A stretch of 29,080 bases of DNA, taken from positions 1 through 29,080 of the forward strand of contig JAZKYU010000001.1 of assembly GCA_045612305.1 (NCBI GenBank), in the 5' to 3' direction. Positions 9,204-17,039 of this stretch are shown here, in pieces; within the stretch, counting starts at the first letter, position 1; every line of letters begins with the position of its first letter. The translations under genes and the position numbers were made by a program. This DNA comes from HGM04593 sp045612305. Lineage in GTDB: Bacteria; Bacteroidota; Bacteroidia; Bacteroidales; Bacteroidaceae. Below the pieces are notes generated by a model that was not told the origin of the DNA, searched no databases, and saw nothing but the letters and a program-made list of their open reading frames with translations.

Positions 9204-9234
9204 TTGCAAAGTTGCTGCTTTTTTGCTATCTTTG
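9204..9234 (+). promoter_or_regulatory. efp promoter
   Basis: TATCTTTG at 9227-9234 and TTG at 9204-9206 are separated by 20 nt, the expected Bacteroidota arrangement. Transcription would begin near 9241, leaving a leader of about 60 nt that ends in an A/T-rich stretch before the ATG at 9302. This promoter probably serves the whole five-gene run to 12682. Confidence 0.8.
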
Positions 9235-9301
9235 CGTCGCTTTTTGCGGTGTGTGCCGCAGCGTTTTTTTGAATAATACTAACAAATAACAATATAGAAT
9301 T

Positions 9302-9868
9302 ATGATTAACTCTCAAGACATTAAAATCGGTACCGCCATCCGTATGGACGGCAAGTTGTATTTTTGCATCGACTTCCTTCACGTGAAGCCCGGTAAAGGT
9401 AACACCTTTATGCGTACAAAGTTGAAAGATGTTGTTGATGGCTATGTATTGGAGCGCCGTTTCAACATCGGTGAGAAGTTGGAGGATGTTCGCGTTGAGC
9501 GTCGTCAGTTCCAGTATCTCTATCAAGAGGGTAACGATTACATATTTATGAACAACGAGACTTACGAGCAAGTACCCATCGCTGCCGACCAGATAAACGG
9601 TGTGGCTTACATGAAAGAGGGTATGAACCTCGAGGTTGTAACCGATGCTTCTACCGACACTATCCTTTTTGCCGATATGCCCGTGAAGGTTGTTCTCGCT
9701 GTTACATACACCGAGCCCGGTCTCAAAGGTGACACAGCAACAAACACAACAAAACCCGCTACTTTGGAGACAGGTGCCGAGGTACGCGTTCCCTTGTTCA
9801 TCAACGAGGGCGAGCTCATCGAGGTTGACACACGCGATGGCTCATATCAAGGTCGTGTAAAAGCTTAA
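9302..9868 (+). CDS. efp: elongation factor P
   Basis: EF-P binds the ribosome between the P and E sites and relieves stalling at polyproline stretches. Three OB-like domains are visible over 188 aa: an N-terminal KOW-like domain (1-62), a central domain beginning around residue 67, and a C-terminal domain ending in EVDTRDGSYQGRVKA. The loop that reaches the P-site tRNA is HVKPGKGNTF, with K32 in the position of the E. coli modified lysine K34. No EpmA- or EpmB-like modifying enzyme is encoded in this window, so the state of K32 is unknown. It is the first gene of the plus-strand cluster. Confidence 0.96.
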   Translation: MINSQDIKIGTAIRMDGKLYFCIDFLHVKPGKGNTFMRTKLKDVVDGYVLERRFNIGEKLEDVRVERRQFQYLYQEGNDYIFMNNETYEQVPIAADQINGVAYMKEGMNLEVVTDASTDTILFADMPVKVVLAVTYTEPGLKGDTATNTTKPATLETGAEVRVPLFINEGELIEVDTRDGSYQGRVKA

Positions 9869-9878
9869 TAAAGAAAAT

Positions 9879-10901
9879 TTGTTATACTCTATAATTGTCC
9901 CGGTTTACAACAGACCCGACGAGATAGGTAAACTCCTCGAAAGTCTGTCGGCTCAAACGGTAAAACCATTTGAGTTGGTAATTGTAGAGGATGGCTCAAA
10001 AGAACGGTGTGACCATCTGCTCGATGGCTACCGTTCTTTTTTTACTATTCACTACTACTTTAAGGAGAACGAAGGGCGTTGCGAGGCGCGCAACTATGCT
10101 ATGGAGCGTGCCCACGGCGACTACTTGCTCTTTTTCGACTCCGATGTTATACTCCCGCCTTTTTATTTCGAAAGGTTGGAGGCTGCTATGGCTGCAGATT
10201 ACTGCGACTGCTTCGGTGGCCCCGATGCAGCCGACGCCTCTTTTTCGGATATGCAGAAGGCGGTGAGCCACACTATGACATCTTTTTGGACAACAGGTGG
10301 CATACGTGGCGGCAAGGTGGTGATGGAGAAGTTCTGCCCGCGCACCTTTAATATGGGCCTTTCGAGAGAGGTCTACAATGTGGTGGGTGGTTTTAACGAT
10401 ATGCTTGGCGAGGATATCGATTTGAGCCTGCGCATACGCAAGGCGGGTTTCGATATAAAGCTCATACGCGAAGTTTTTGTCTATCACAAACGCCGCATAG
10501 ATTTTTCGCGCTTCTTTAAGCAGGTTAACACATTTGGTCAAGCACGCATCTGGTTGCAACTTATACACCCGGGCTCTATGAAGCTTGTGCACGCGCTCCC
10601 GGCTCTTATGCTCATTGCGGGAGGGCTGTTGCTCGTTGCCTCGCTCTTTTTTCCGTGGCTTTTGTTGCTGCCTTTGCTCTATGCTTTGCTCATCTTCTTC
10701 GACTCGCTTGCAAAAAACCGCAGCTTGCGCGTGGCTTTTATGTCGGTGGCAGCCGCTGTTGTGCAGATAACAGGCTACGGCTCTGGTTTTTTGAAGGCTT
10801 TTTGGTGCAAGATGTTGCTCAAGCAACCGCTGGAAACAAAGCGTAACCTCATAAATCTAATGAACAAAGATTATGGAGCAGAGAACAAAACAAAGCATTA
10901 A
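9879..10901 (+). CDS. glycosyltransferase family 2, membrane-associated
   Basis: This is probably a cell-envelope glycosyltransferase transferring a sugar from a nucleotide-sugar donor; acceptor unknown. The start is TTG at 9879: an in-frame stop lies at 9858, no ATG occurs between, and the conserved SIIVPVYNRPDEIGKLLESL begins at residue 4. The GT-A features are complete: VPVYNR, VIVEDGS, the metal-binding FFDSDV (about residue 88), and the acidic GEDIDLSLR block (about 180). Two hydrophobic C-terminal segments (about 235-275) and an amphipathic tail suggest membrane attachment. The gene begins 10 nt after efp and overlaps radC by 29 nt, so translation of the three is probably coupled. Length is 340 aa. 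Confidence 0.88.
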   Translation: MLYSIIVPVYNRPDEIGKLLESLSAQTVKPFELVIVEDGSKERCDHLLDGYRSFFTIHYYFKENEGRCEARNYAMERAHGDYLLFFDSDVILPPFYFERLEAAMAADYCDCFGGPDAADASFSDMQKAVSHTMTSFWTTGGIRGGKVVMEKFCPRTFNMGLSREVYNVVGGFNDMLGEDIDLSLRIRKAGFDIKLIREVFVYHKRRIDFSRFFKQVNTFGQARIWLQLIHPGSMKLVHALPALMLIAGGLLLVASLFFPWLLLLPLLYALLIFFDSLAKNRSLRVAFMSVAAAVVQITGYGSGFLKAFWCKMLLKQPLETKRNLINLMNKDYGAENKTKH

Positions 10902-11568
10902 AGAGTGGCCCGAGGATGAGCGTCCGCGCGAAAAGGTGCTCAGGAACGGTGTTGCTTCTTTGAGTAAGGCCGAGTTGCTTGCAATTCTTATAGGCTCGGG
11001 TAGTGTCGAAGAGACTGCTGTGGAGCTCACTCGCAAGGTGCTAGCATCGTGTGGCGACAGCTTGGCCGAACTTGCAAAGCTATCGGTTGACGACCTTTGT
11101 CAGTTTAAGGGTATAGGCCCTGCAAAGGCCCTCACAATAGTTGCAGCGTGTGAGTTGTGGAAGCGCCGTCGTGGCGACGAAAAGCCAGAGTATAAGTGTA
11201 TAAAACGCTCCACCGATATATACGAATATTTCTACCCGCTTATGTGCGACCTCACCGTAGAGGAGACTTATGTGCTGCTGCTCAATAATATGAACAAGGT
11301 TATAGACCACGTGAAGATAAGTAGCGGGGGGCTCACAGCTTCAACCGTCGATGTGCGTCTTGTGTTGCGCGAAGCGCTTATGAAGCGTGCTACGGCTATG
11401 GCTTTGTGCCACAATCATCCGTCGGGTAGCACCAAGCCCAGCCGCGACGACGACAACGTTACGGTGAGCCTTGCGGCAGCTTGCAAGGTTATGTGCATAC
11501 GCTTCCTCGACCACATAATATTTACCGACGGCGCATATTTTAGCTACAGCGACGAATCGCGTCTTTAA
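10873..11568 (+). CDS. radC: RadC/YeeS-family JAMM-domain protein
   Basis: The protein has the standard RadC layout in 231 aa: an N-terminal region (KEWPEDERPREKVLRNG), a helix-hairpin-helix (CQFKGIGPAKALTIVAA, residues 76-92), and a C-terminal JAMM/MPN domain. The JAMM metal motif is intact: H180 and H182 (CHNHPSGS) and D193 (PSRDDD), with the expected ten-residue spacing. The historical link to recombination repair is disputed in the literature; the domain fold predicts a Zn-dependent protease or nuclease-like activity. It starts inside the end of the glycosyltransferase gene and is followed 12 nt later by the MIP18-family gene. Confidence 0.93.
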   Translation: MEQRTKQSIKEWPEDERPREKVLRNGVASLSKAELLAILIGSGSVEETAVELTRKVLASCGDSLAELAKLSVDDLCQFKGIGPAKALTIVAACELWKRRRGDEKPEYKCIKRSTDIYEYFYPLMCDLTVEETYVLLLNNMNKVIDHVKISSGGLTASTVDVRLVLREALMKRATAMALCHNHPSGSTKPSRDDDNVTVSLAAACKVMCIRFLDHIIFTDGAYFSYSDESRL

Positions 11569-11580
11569 TGAATTTATAGT

Positions 11581-11892
11581 ATGGAAAAAATAGAGCTCGA
11601 AGAGAAAATTGTTGAGATGATTAAAACGGTGTACGACCCCGAGATACCCGTAAATATATACGACCTGGGCCTCATCTATCGCATAGAGGTTAAGGAGGAC
11701 AACGCGGTGGATATTGATATGACGCTCACTGCACCCAACTGCCCTGCAGCCGATTTTATGCTCGAGGATGTGCGCCAAAAGGTTGAGTCGATAGAGGGCG
11801 TGAGCTCGCTTAACTTGCAGCTTGTGTTCGAGCCCGAGTGGTCGCAGGATCTCATGACCGAGGAGGCCAAGCTCGAGCTTGGGCTTTTGTAA
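11581..11892 (+). CDS. MIP18-family (DUF59) Fe-S assembly factor, SufT-like
   Basis: This is a 103-aa single-domain MIP18 protein. The family is involved in maturing iron-sulfur proteins, with eukaryotic CIA2 and bacterial SufT as examples. The signature is clear: VYDPEIPVNIYDLGLIYRIEV (18-38) and the conserved cysteine C54 in LTAPNCPAADFM, followed by EGVSSLNLQLVFEPEW. It lacks any extra domain. It is not beside suf genes here but between radC and lpxH. The KorAB complex and other Fe-S enzymes are plausible clients, which is inference only. Spacing to lpxH is 25 nt. Confidence 0.88.
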   Translation: MEKIELEEKIVEMIKTVYDPEIPVNIYDLGLIYRIEVKEDNAVDIDMTLTAPNCPAADFMLEDVRQKVESIEGVSSLNLQLVFEPEWSQDLMTEEAKLELGLL

Positions 11893-11917
11893 AAACTTAT
11901 TTAAGTACGAGGCTTGT

Positions 11918-12682
11918 ATGAAGAAGATATATTTCCTTTCCGATGCGCACCTAGGCTCTTGGGCTATAGAGCATAGCCGCACCCACGAGCGTCGTCTTGT
12001 CTCTTTTCTCGACAAGATAAAGCACGATGCCGCAGCTGTATATATGCTGGGCGATATGTTCGATTTTTGGTACGAATTTAAGTATGTTGTGCCCAAGGGC
12101 TTTACACGCTTTTTGGGCAAGGTGTCGGAACTTACCGACTTGGGCGTAGAGGTACATATGTTCACAGGAAACCACGATCTTTGGTGCCTCGACTATTTTG
12201 AAAAAGAGTGTGGTGTGACTCTGCACCGCGAGCCTTGCCTTGTGGAACTTTATGGTAGGGAGTTTTTCCTGGCCCACGGCGACGAGTGCTCGAAAGACAA
12301 AACTTTTATTCTCCTGCGCAAGATTTTCCACAGCAAGTTTTTGCGTCGTTGCTTTTCTATGCTGCACCCACGTTGGAGTTTGTGGCTTGGCAACAGCTGG
12401 GCGCGTCACAGCATGCTGAAGCACAAAGTGAAGGGCGACACACCTTTCCTCGGTGCCAAGAATGAGTTTTGTGTTCAGTTTGCCGAGGAATATCTGCGCA
12501 GCCATCCTTCGGTCGATTGTTTTATCTTTGGGCATAGACACGTCGACGAGGATTTTCCCTTGGGTGAGGGGGCGCGCTTTATCTTTCTTGGTGACTGGAT
12601 ATCGAACTTCGCTTATGTAGTTTTCGATGGTAAGGATATTGTGCGTAAACATTACATAGAGGGAGAGAGCAAGGACCTTTAA
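11918..12682 (+). CDS. lpxH: UDP-2,3-diacylglucosamine diphosphatase
   Basis: LpxH hydrolyses UDP-2,3-diacylglucosamine to lipid X and UMP, step four of lipid A synthesis, at the inner membrane. I start at the ATG at 11918 (MKKIYFLSDAHLG), because an upstream in-frame ATG at 11879 lies inside the preceding gene and adds non-family residues. The 254-aa protein has all metallophosphatase blocks: D9 and H11 (SDAHLG), D46 (GDMFDFW), N85/H86 (GNHD), H120 and D122 (AHGDE), H206 and H208 (FGHRH). The central helical lid (about 125-170) matches LpxH rather than generic phosphoesterases. It is the last gene of the plus-strand run and is followed by a very strong terminator. Confidence 0.88.
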   Translation: MKKIYFLSDAHLGSWAIEHSRTHERRLVSFLDKIKHDAAAVYMLGDMFDFWYEFKYVVPKGFTRFLGKVSELTDLGVEVHMFTGNHDLWCLDYFEKECGVTLHREPCLVELYGREFFLAHGDECSKDKTFILLRKIFHSKFLRRCFSMLHPRWSLWLGNSWARHSMLKHKVKGDTPFLGAKNEFCVQFAEEYLRSHPSVDCFIFGHRHVDEDFPLGEGARFIFLGDWISNFAYVVFDGKDIVRKHYIEGESKDL

Positions 12683-12698
12683 CTTTTAAATATGTGGC

Positions 12699-12750
12699 AA
12701 AAACCAGTTCGGGTGCATCTTCTGCAAGAGATGCACCCGAACTGGTTTTT
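12699..12750. terminator. strong bidirectional terminator between lpxH and the membrane protein gene
   Basis: This is a perfect 22-bp inverted repeat with an 8-nt loop (aaaaaccagttcgggtgcat at the left arm, complement at 12729-12750). T-runs lie at both ends. It starts 17 nt after the lpxH stop and 20 nt from the converging gene's stop, so it serves both. Confidence 0.95.
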
Positions 12751-12769
12751 GTAGTAGTTGCTTTCAAAG

Positions 12770-13486
12770 TTAATCAAGTGGTGCGGCGTTTTCGAGAAGT
12801 GCTACAAAATAAATTGCACCGATAATTAACATTACTATTGCAGCTAAGTGTGCTATAACCCATATTTTCATATATTTATTCCAGAACTTGTATGCTCCTT
12901 TTGCTGCAGGGGTGAGCTCTTTTTCTCCGTTGAATATATTGGAACTTATTATGGTATGTAGTAGCACAAGCGCTGTGAGCTCCTCGGCAAGTTTGTAATA
13001 CGGGAGAATTTCGAAAATTGCGCATAGTACGTTTACAACCTCCGAAACAAACAATATTACAACAAAGTATATGTTTATTGCGCATTTGGTTTTCCGCTCA
13101 AGTGTGTTGTTTCTTGTGACTACGCCCAGCATATATAGTATTGTTAATGTTTCTATGAGATAGCTGAATGCATATAGCAGGGGCTGTTCGTTGCAAAGCA
13201 CACTAGGCAGGGCTGTTATTAAACATATTACACTTGCCACAGCAAACACTTTGCGTGTGGCAGTGTTTCTGCCGGCTTTAGATAGAAAAAATAGCGTAAG
13301 CGAGGTGGACAACCCCCAGAGTATTTCAATTATACATTTGTTGTCTTTTATTATATCTTTAGCAACAAACTCTACTCCAAAGGTTATAGTGGTTGCATAG
13401 AGTGCGATGTTTATTATGCAGCCGATTGTCACTAAAGCAAATGCGGCCTTTTGCCATTTGTTCATATGGTTGAGTGGGAGTTTCAT
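12770..13486 (-). CDS. unrecognised polytopic membrane protein (about seven helices)
   Basis: I do not recognise this 238-aa protein. Hydrophobic segments lie near residues 13-35, 50-67, 77-95, 100-122, 135-158, 168-187 and 210-232, giving about seven transmembrane helices. Short charged connections (KDIIKDNK, RNNTLERKTK, NGEKELTPAAKG) separate them. No catalytic or transport motif stands out. A second ATG eight codons in (13465, MNKWQKAAFAL) is an equally good start. It is on the same strand as pta-ackA but is separated from ackA by a terminator, so it probably has its own weak promoter or relies on readthrough. Its codons look similar to those of neighbours, although its A+T content is somewhat higher. 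Confidence 0.75.
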   Translation of the reverse strand: MKLPLNHMNKWQKAAFALVTIGCIINIALYATTITFGVEFVAKDIIKDNKCIIEILWGLSTSLTLFFLSKAGRNTATRKVFAVASVICLITALPSVLCNEQPLLYAFSYLIETLTILYMLGVVTRNNTLERKTKCAINIYFVVILFVSEVVNVLCAIFEILPYYKLAEELTALVLLHTIISSNIFNGEKELTPAAKGAYKFWNKYMKIWVIAHLAAIVMLIIGAIYFVALLENAAPLD

Positions 13487-13505
13487 CGGGGGCTGTGAAT
13501 TTAAA

Positions 13506-13552
13506 AAATAAGCAGCAGTGTTGAGTTAAGAAACTGACACTGCCGCTTATTT
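13506..13552 (-). terminator. ackA terminator
   Basis: Two 16-nt arms (13506-13521 and 13537-13552) pair around a 15-nt loop and are followed on the minus strand by a T-run. The single non-Watson-Crick position is a G-U pair in the minus-strand RNA but an A-C mismatch in plus-strand RNA, so the hairpin is built for the ackA direction. Confidence 0.85.
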
Positions 13553-13569
13553 GGGGTATGTGGGTGTTA

Positions 13570-14775
13570 TTACTTCATCCCTTTTATAATCTCGTATGTA
13601 TCGCTTGCAATCATAAGCTCCTCATCGGTGGGTATGAGCAATACCTTTACTTTTGAAGAGGGAGTAGAGAGTACAGCCTCCTCGCCGCGTGTTACGGCGT
13701 TCTTTGCCTTGTCGAGCTCTACGCCCATAAACTCGAGACCCTCGAGAACAGCCTCGCGGCAGTCTGCCTGGTTCTCGCCTACACCGCCTGCGAAGATAAT
13801 TACATCGACACCGCCCATAGCTGCAGCGTACTCGCCGATATATTTCTTAATGCGGTAGAAGTACATAGTGTTAGCAAGCTCGGCACGTTTGTTGCCAGCC
13901 TCGGCTGCGGCTTTAACCTCGCGCATATCGCTCGACACGCCCGAAATACCAGCAACACCCGATTTCTTGTTCAAAAGGTCGGAAAGACCTTGTGCATCCA
14001 AGCCCATCTTGTCCATGATGAAGGGTATTGCACCCGGGTCGATGTCGCCGCTACGTGTACCCATCATAAGACCTGCAAGGGGTGTAAGACCCATAGAAGT
14101 ATCGATGCTCTTGCCGTCTTTTACAGCAGCACAAGAGCCGCCGTTACCAATGTGGCAGGTGATTATTTTGCTGCCCTCTGCGGGTATACCGAGCATCTCC
14201 AAGGCACGCTTGGTGATGTAGCGGGGCGATGTTCCGTGGAAACCGTAACGACGCACGCCGTATTTCTCGTACAACTCGTAGGGCACGGCATACATATATG
14301 CGTAGTCGGGCATAGTCTGGTGGAAAGCTGTGTCGAACACACCAACTTGGGGCATCTCGGGAGCAACCTCTTTCACAGCGTTCACGCCCTTGAGGTTTGC
14401 GGGGTTGTGGAGGGGTGCAAGGTCGTTGCAAGCCTCGAAAGTTTCGAGCACCTCGTCGGTGAGAAGGGTTGATGCGCTGAACTTCTCGCCACCGTGTACC
14501 ATGCGGTGACCTACAGCGTCAATCTCCTCGATAGAGCCTACAACGCCGTATTTGTCGCTTGTCAAGAGGTCGATGATGAGGCGAACACCCGTTGTGTGCT
14601 CGGGTATAGCCGAGAAGATAGTCTCTTTCTCACCGTTGGGGAGAGTGAACTTGATGAATGAGCCCTCGAGGCCTATTTTCTCGATACCACCTTTTGCAAG
14701 TACCTCTTTTGTCTCAATATCAAACAACTGATATTTAATAGATGAACTTCCGCAGTTCAATACAAGTATTTTCAT
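13570..14775 (-). CDS. ackA: acetate kinase
   Basis: AckA converts acetyl phosphate plus ADP to acetate plus ATP in the cytosol. All catalytic positions known from the Methanosarcina enzyme are present at the same numbers: N7 (LVLNCGSSS), R91 (GHRMVHGG), D148 (VFDTAFHQ), H180 (YGFHGTS), and R241 (GTRSGDIDPGA). The TDEEL block near the C-terminus holds the last conserved glutamate. HIGNGGS (208-214) is the phosphate-binding loop. Length is 401 aa, as expected. It follows pta by 48 nt on the same strand, forming the classical substrate-level phosphorylation pair, and is followed by a dedicated terminator. Confidence 0.97.
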   Translation of the reverse strand: MKILVLNCGSSSIKYQLFDIETKEVLAKGGIEKIGLEGSFIKFTLPNGEKETIFSAIPEHTTGVRLIIDLLTSDKYGVVGSIEEIDAVGHRMVHGGEKFSASTLLTDEVLETFEACNDLAPLHNPANLKGVNAVKEVAPEMPQVGVFDTAFHQTMPDYAYMYAVPYELYEKYGVRRYGFHGTSPRYITKRALEMLGIPAEGSKIITCHIGNGGSCAAVKDGKSIDTSMGLTPLAGLMMGTRSGDIDPGAIPFIMDKMGLDAQGLSDLLNKKSGVAGISGVSSDMREVKAAAEAGNKRAELANTMYFYRIKKYIGEYAAAMGGVDVIIFAGGVGENQADCREAVLEGLEFMGVELDKAKNAVTRGEEAVLSTPSSKVKVLLIPTDEELMIASDTYEIIKGMK

Positions 14776-14823
14776 TGTGTGTTTATTTTAAAAACCTAAA
14801 AATAGTCTGTTTAAAACCCGTTG

Positions 14824-15834
14824 TTAGTTCTTTGCTGCGATAGCCTGGTTTGCTGTGATGGCAATCATCATGTAAACATCCTCTATAGAGCAACCGCGTG
14901 AGAGGTCGTTTACGGGGCGTGCAATACCCTGGAGCACGGGACCGATAGCCTCGGCACCACCAAGACGCTGTACCAATTTGTAACCGATGTTACCTGCACC
15001 GAGGTCGGGGAAGATGAGCACGTTGGCTTTACCTGCTACAGTTGAGCCGGGAGCCTTGCTCTGTCCTACGAAGGGTACAAGCGCTGCGTCGGCCTGCAAC
15101 TCACCGTCAATAGAGAGTGAGGGGTCGAGTTCGTGTGCAAGTTTTGTTGCCTCTACAACCTTGTCAACAGCCTCGTGCTTTGCAGAGCCTTTTGTTGAGA
15201 AGCTGAGCATAGCAACGCGGGGCTCCTCGAAACCTGCGATAGCTTTTGCGGTTTGTGCGGTGCACACTGCAATCTGTGAGAGCTGGTTTGCGTCGGGGGT
15301 GGGAGTTACAGCTACGTCGCCCACGAAGAGAACGCCATCCTCGCCATACTCTTTGGTTTTTGTTATCATCATCATAGCACCCGATACGCAGCTGATGCCG
15401 GGAGAGGTCTTAATAATCTGCAAAGCGGGGCGCAATACGTTACCTGTGGTGTTAAGCGCACCTGCAACCTGTCCGTCGGCGTCGCCGTTCTTTATGATGA
15501 GACAGCCCAAGTACAAGGGGTTGCACACGAGTTTCTGTGCGTCCTCCATAGTCATACCTTTAGACTTGCGCAACTCGAAAAGGAGTGTTGCATACTTCTC
15601 GGCGTCGGGGTTGTTGTCGGGGTCGATAATTGTTGCTTTCTCAATGTTCTTGAGCTCAAACTTTTCGGCGAGAGCAAGAATTTCGGCTTTGTTACCGATG
15701 AGAATAATTTCTGCTATGCCGTCGGCAAGGGCTTTGTCGGCAGCTTTCAATGTGCGCTCCTCTGTGCCTTCGGGGAGTACGATGCGCTGTTTATTGTTAC
15801 TCGCGCGCTCGAGCAATTTTTTAATAACATCCAT
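14824..15834 (-). CDS. pta: phosphate acetyltransferase
   Basis: Pta exchanges CoA of acetyl-CoA for phosphate, giving acetyl phosphate for AckA. The 336-aa protein is the short, single-domain form, made only of the PTA_PTB catalytic domain, without the N-terminal regulatory domains of the long enterobacterial enzyme. Recognisable blocks are RIVLPEGTEERTLKAADKAL (18-37), NPLYLGCLIIKNGDADGQVAGA, TKGSAKHEAVDKV, and FPDLGAGNIGYKLVQRLGGA with GPVLQGIARPVNDLSRG. It is first in the operon with ackA; a good -33/-7 promoter lies about 190 nt upstream, giving an unusually long leader. Confidence 0.96.
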   Translation of the reverse strand: MDVIKKLLERASNNKQRIVLPEGTEERTLKAADKALADGIAEIILIGNKAEILALAEKFELKNIEKATIIDPDNNPDAEKYATLLFELRKSKGMTMEDAQKLVCNPLYLGCLIIKNGDADGQVAGALNTTGNVLRPALQIIKTSPGISCVSGAMMMITKTKEYGEDGVLFVGDVAVTPTPDANQLSQIAVCTAQTAKAIAGFEEPRVAMLSFSTKGSAKHEAVDKVVEATKLAHELDPSLSIDGELQADAALVPFVGQSKAPGSTVAGKANVLIFPDLGAGNIGYKLVQRLGGAEAIGPVLQGIARPVNDLSRGCSIEDVYMMIAITANQAIAAKN

Positions 15835-16020
15835 TGTGGTAATAGTTTATTTTAGTTTAAAAATTTCAATTTGTTTGTCTGTGGAATGTTATCTCGCAGG
15901 CAGGGGTGTTGCGACAGAGAGAGGTCGTGCGGCTGACTTTTTTTGTTGCTGACGGCAACCGGTGAGGCAACATTAACGGGGTGTTTGCTCTTAAAAGCGT
16001 TCCTTTACCCGTATTCCTTG

Positions 16021-16052
16021 CAAAGTTACGCTATTTTACTGCGTTTAACAAA
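16021..16052 (-). promoter_or_regulatory. pta-ackA promoter
   Basis: On the minus strand TAACTTTG (16028-16021) matches the -7 consensus, and TTTG (16052-16049) sits exactly 20 nt upstream. Transcription should begin near 16014, leaving a leader of about 180 nt before pta. Confidence 0.75.
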
Positions 16053-16093
16053 AATATGTGGCTGAAATTTATTTATAAATTTATTGTTAAGTG

Positions 16094-16101
16094 TATCTTC
16101 G
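16094..16101 (+). promoter_or_regulatory. candidate -7 box for the GNAT gene
   Basis: TATCTTCG is a one-base variant of the -7 consensus that recurs in this window. It lies 22 nt before the ATG at 16124. No clear -33 element is seen at the right distance. Confidence 0.5.
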
Positions 16102-16123
16102 CGGGTAGAATATCTTTTTTGCG

Positions 16124-16972
16124 ATGCAGCAACCTTTTTTCGACACGGTTACCCCATCGGCTGTAAAGGAGCAACTTTACGCTTTGTGGCAGGAGGCTTT
16201 CGGCGATAGCCGCGAGTTTATAGATGCTTTCTTTTCGCACTTTTCTTGCGATGAGTGTGCTCACACCTTGTCGGTAGACGGCAGGGTGGTGGCCGCGCTT
16301 TATGCTCTTCCTTTTACCCTTTACTCGGGAGGGTACGAGCTCGATGCAGTGTATATTTATGCCGTCGCAACATCTGCCGACAGCCGTGGCAAGGGTTATA
16401 TGCGCCTGTTGATGGAGCGCGTGGAGCAGTTGCTTCGTGAGCGTGGCGTGGGTTTTATTTTTCTTCTGCCGGCGGGTGAGGAGTTGCGGAAAACATATTC
16501 TCGCTTGGGGTTTGAGACTTGCTCGCACATGGAGGTTGAGGCTCTCGCTCCACGGGCGTGCGATGGTGGTGGGATGCTCTTTAAGGAGGTGAGCGATGCT
16601 TCGCTCTTGCAAGGCTTTTGTGCTTCGGTGCAACGTGAACACGGCACGGCTGCTCTGCACCAGCAAGGCTCTATAGCACTGAATATCTATAATTGCACCT
16701 CGCAGGGTGGCGGCGCTTTTGCTCTCTTTTGTGGTGAGGAGGTTGTTGCGGCAGCCTTTGCTTTGGTGGTCGATGGTGCCCTGCTGCTCCCTGGGCTTTT
16801 TGCTCGCTCTTCGGCAGCCGAGGAGTATATGTTGCACTCTCTTTGCACGCATTTTGGTGTGGAGGGTTTGCGTGTGTGGCGTGCAGGGCGTGGCGAGCCT
16901 TATTGTATGGGCCGCAGCTTTTCAGCCGGCAAGCTTGCAGATGTTTCTATCTCGCTTCTTCTCGATAAATAG
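16124..16972 (+). CDS. GNAT-family N-acetyltransferase
   Basis: This 282-aa protein has a GNAT acetyl-CoA-binding domain in its N-terminal half. The diagnostic motif A is SRGKGYMRLLME (R88, G89, G91), preceded by the beta-strand YELDAVYIYAVATS and followed by LLPAGEELRKTYSRLGFE, the typical GNAT C-terminal motif. The C-terminal half (about 150-282) resembles no domain I can name; the order is reminiscent of Eis-like proteins, which place further domains after the GNAT unit, but it is shorter. The substrate is unknown. It stands alone, divergent from pta-ackA and convergent with hisS. A link to acetyl-CoA metabolism by position is only suggestive. Confidence 0.85.
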   Translation: MQQPFFDTVTPSAVKEQLYALWQEAFGDSREFIDAFFSHFSCDECAHTLSVDGRVVAALYALPFTLYSGGYELDAVYIYAVATSADSRGKGYMRLLMERVEQLLRERGVGFIFLLPAGEELRKTYSRLGFETCSHMEVEALAPRACDGGGMLFKEVSDASLLQGFCASVQREHGTAALHQQGSIALNIYNCTSQGGGAFALFCGEEVVAAAFALVVDGALLLPGLFARSSAAEEYMLHSLCTHFGVEGLRVWRAGRGEPYCMGRSFSAGKLADVSISLLLDK

Positions 16973-16978
16973 TTTGGT

Positions 16979-17022
16979 ATAAACGAAGTGCGATGCAGGG
17001 CTCTGCATCGCACTTCGTTTAT
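16979..17022. terminator. bidirectional terminator between the GNAT gene and hisS
   Basis: A perfect 20-bp stem (ataaacgaagtgcgatgcag at the left arm, complement ending at 17022) closes a 4-nt loop. It lies between convergent genes, 7 nt after the GNAT stop and 17 nt from the hisS stop. U-runs are short, but the stem is very stable. Confidence 0.85.
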
Positions 17023-17039
17023 TTCTATGTTGCGCATTC

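Noticed and set aside
9996..10826. Minus-strand open frame of 276 codons opposite the glycosyltransferase gene
   Set aside because: It is fully antisense to a gene with conserved GT2 motifs; its product is Cys/His-rich low-information sequence with no domain.
11341..12165. Minus-strand open frame of 274 codons
   Set aside because: It spans antisense across the ends of radC, the MIP18 gene and lpxH, three genes with intact motifs, so it is a coding shadow.
14987..15952. Plus-strand open frame of 321 codons opposite pta
   Set aside because: It is antisense to a certain pta and runs through the pta leader; Ser/Ala-rich shadow sequence.
16073..16852. Minus-strand open frame of 259 codons opposite the GNAT gene
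   Set aside because: It is antisense to a protein with a clear acetyl-CoA motif and has no domain of its own.
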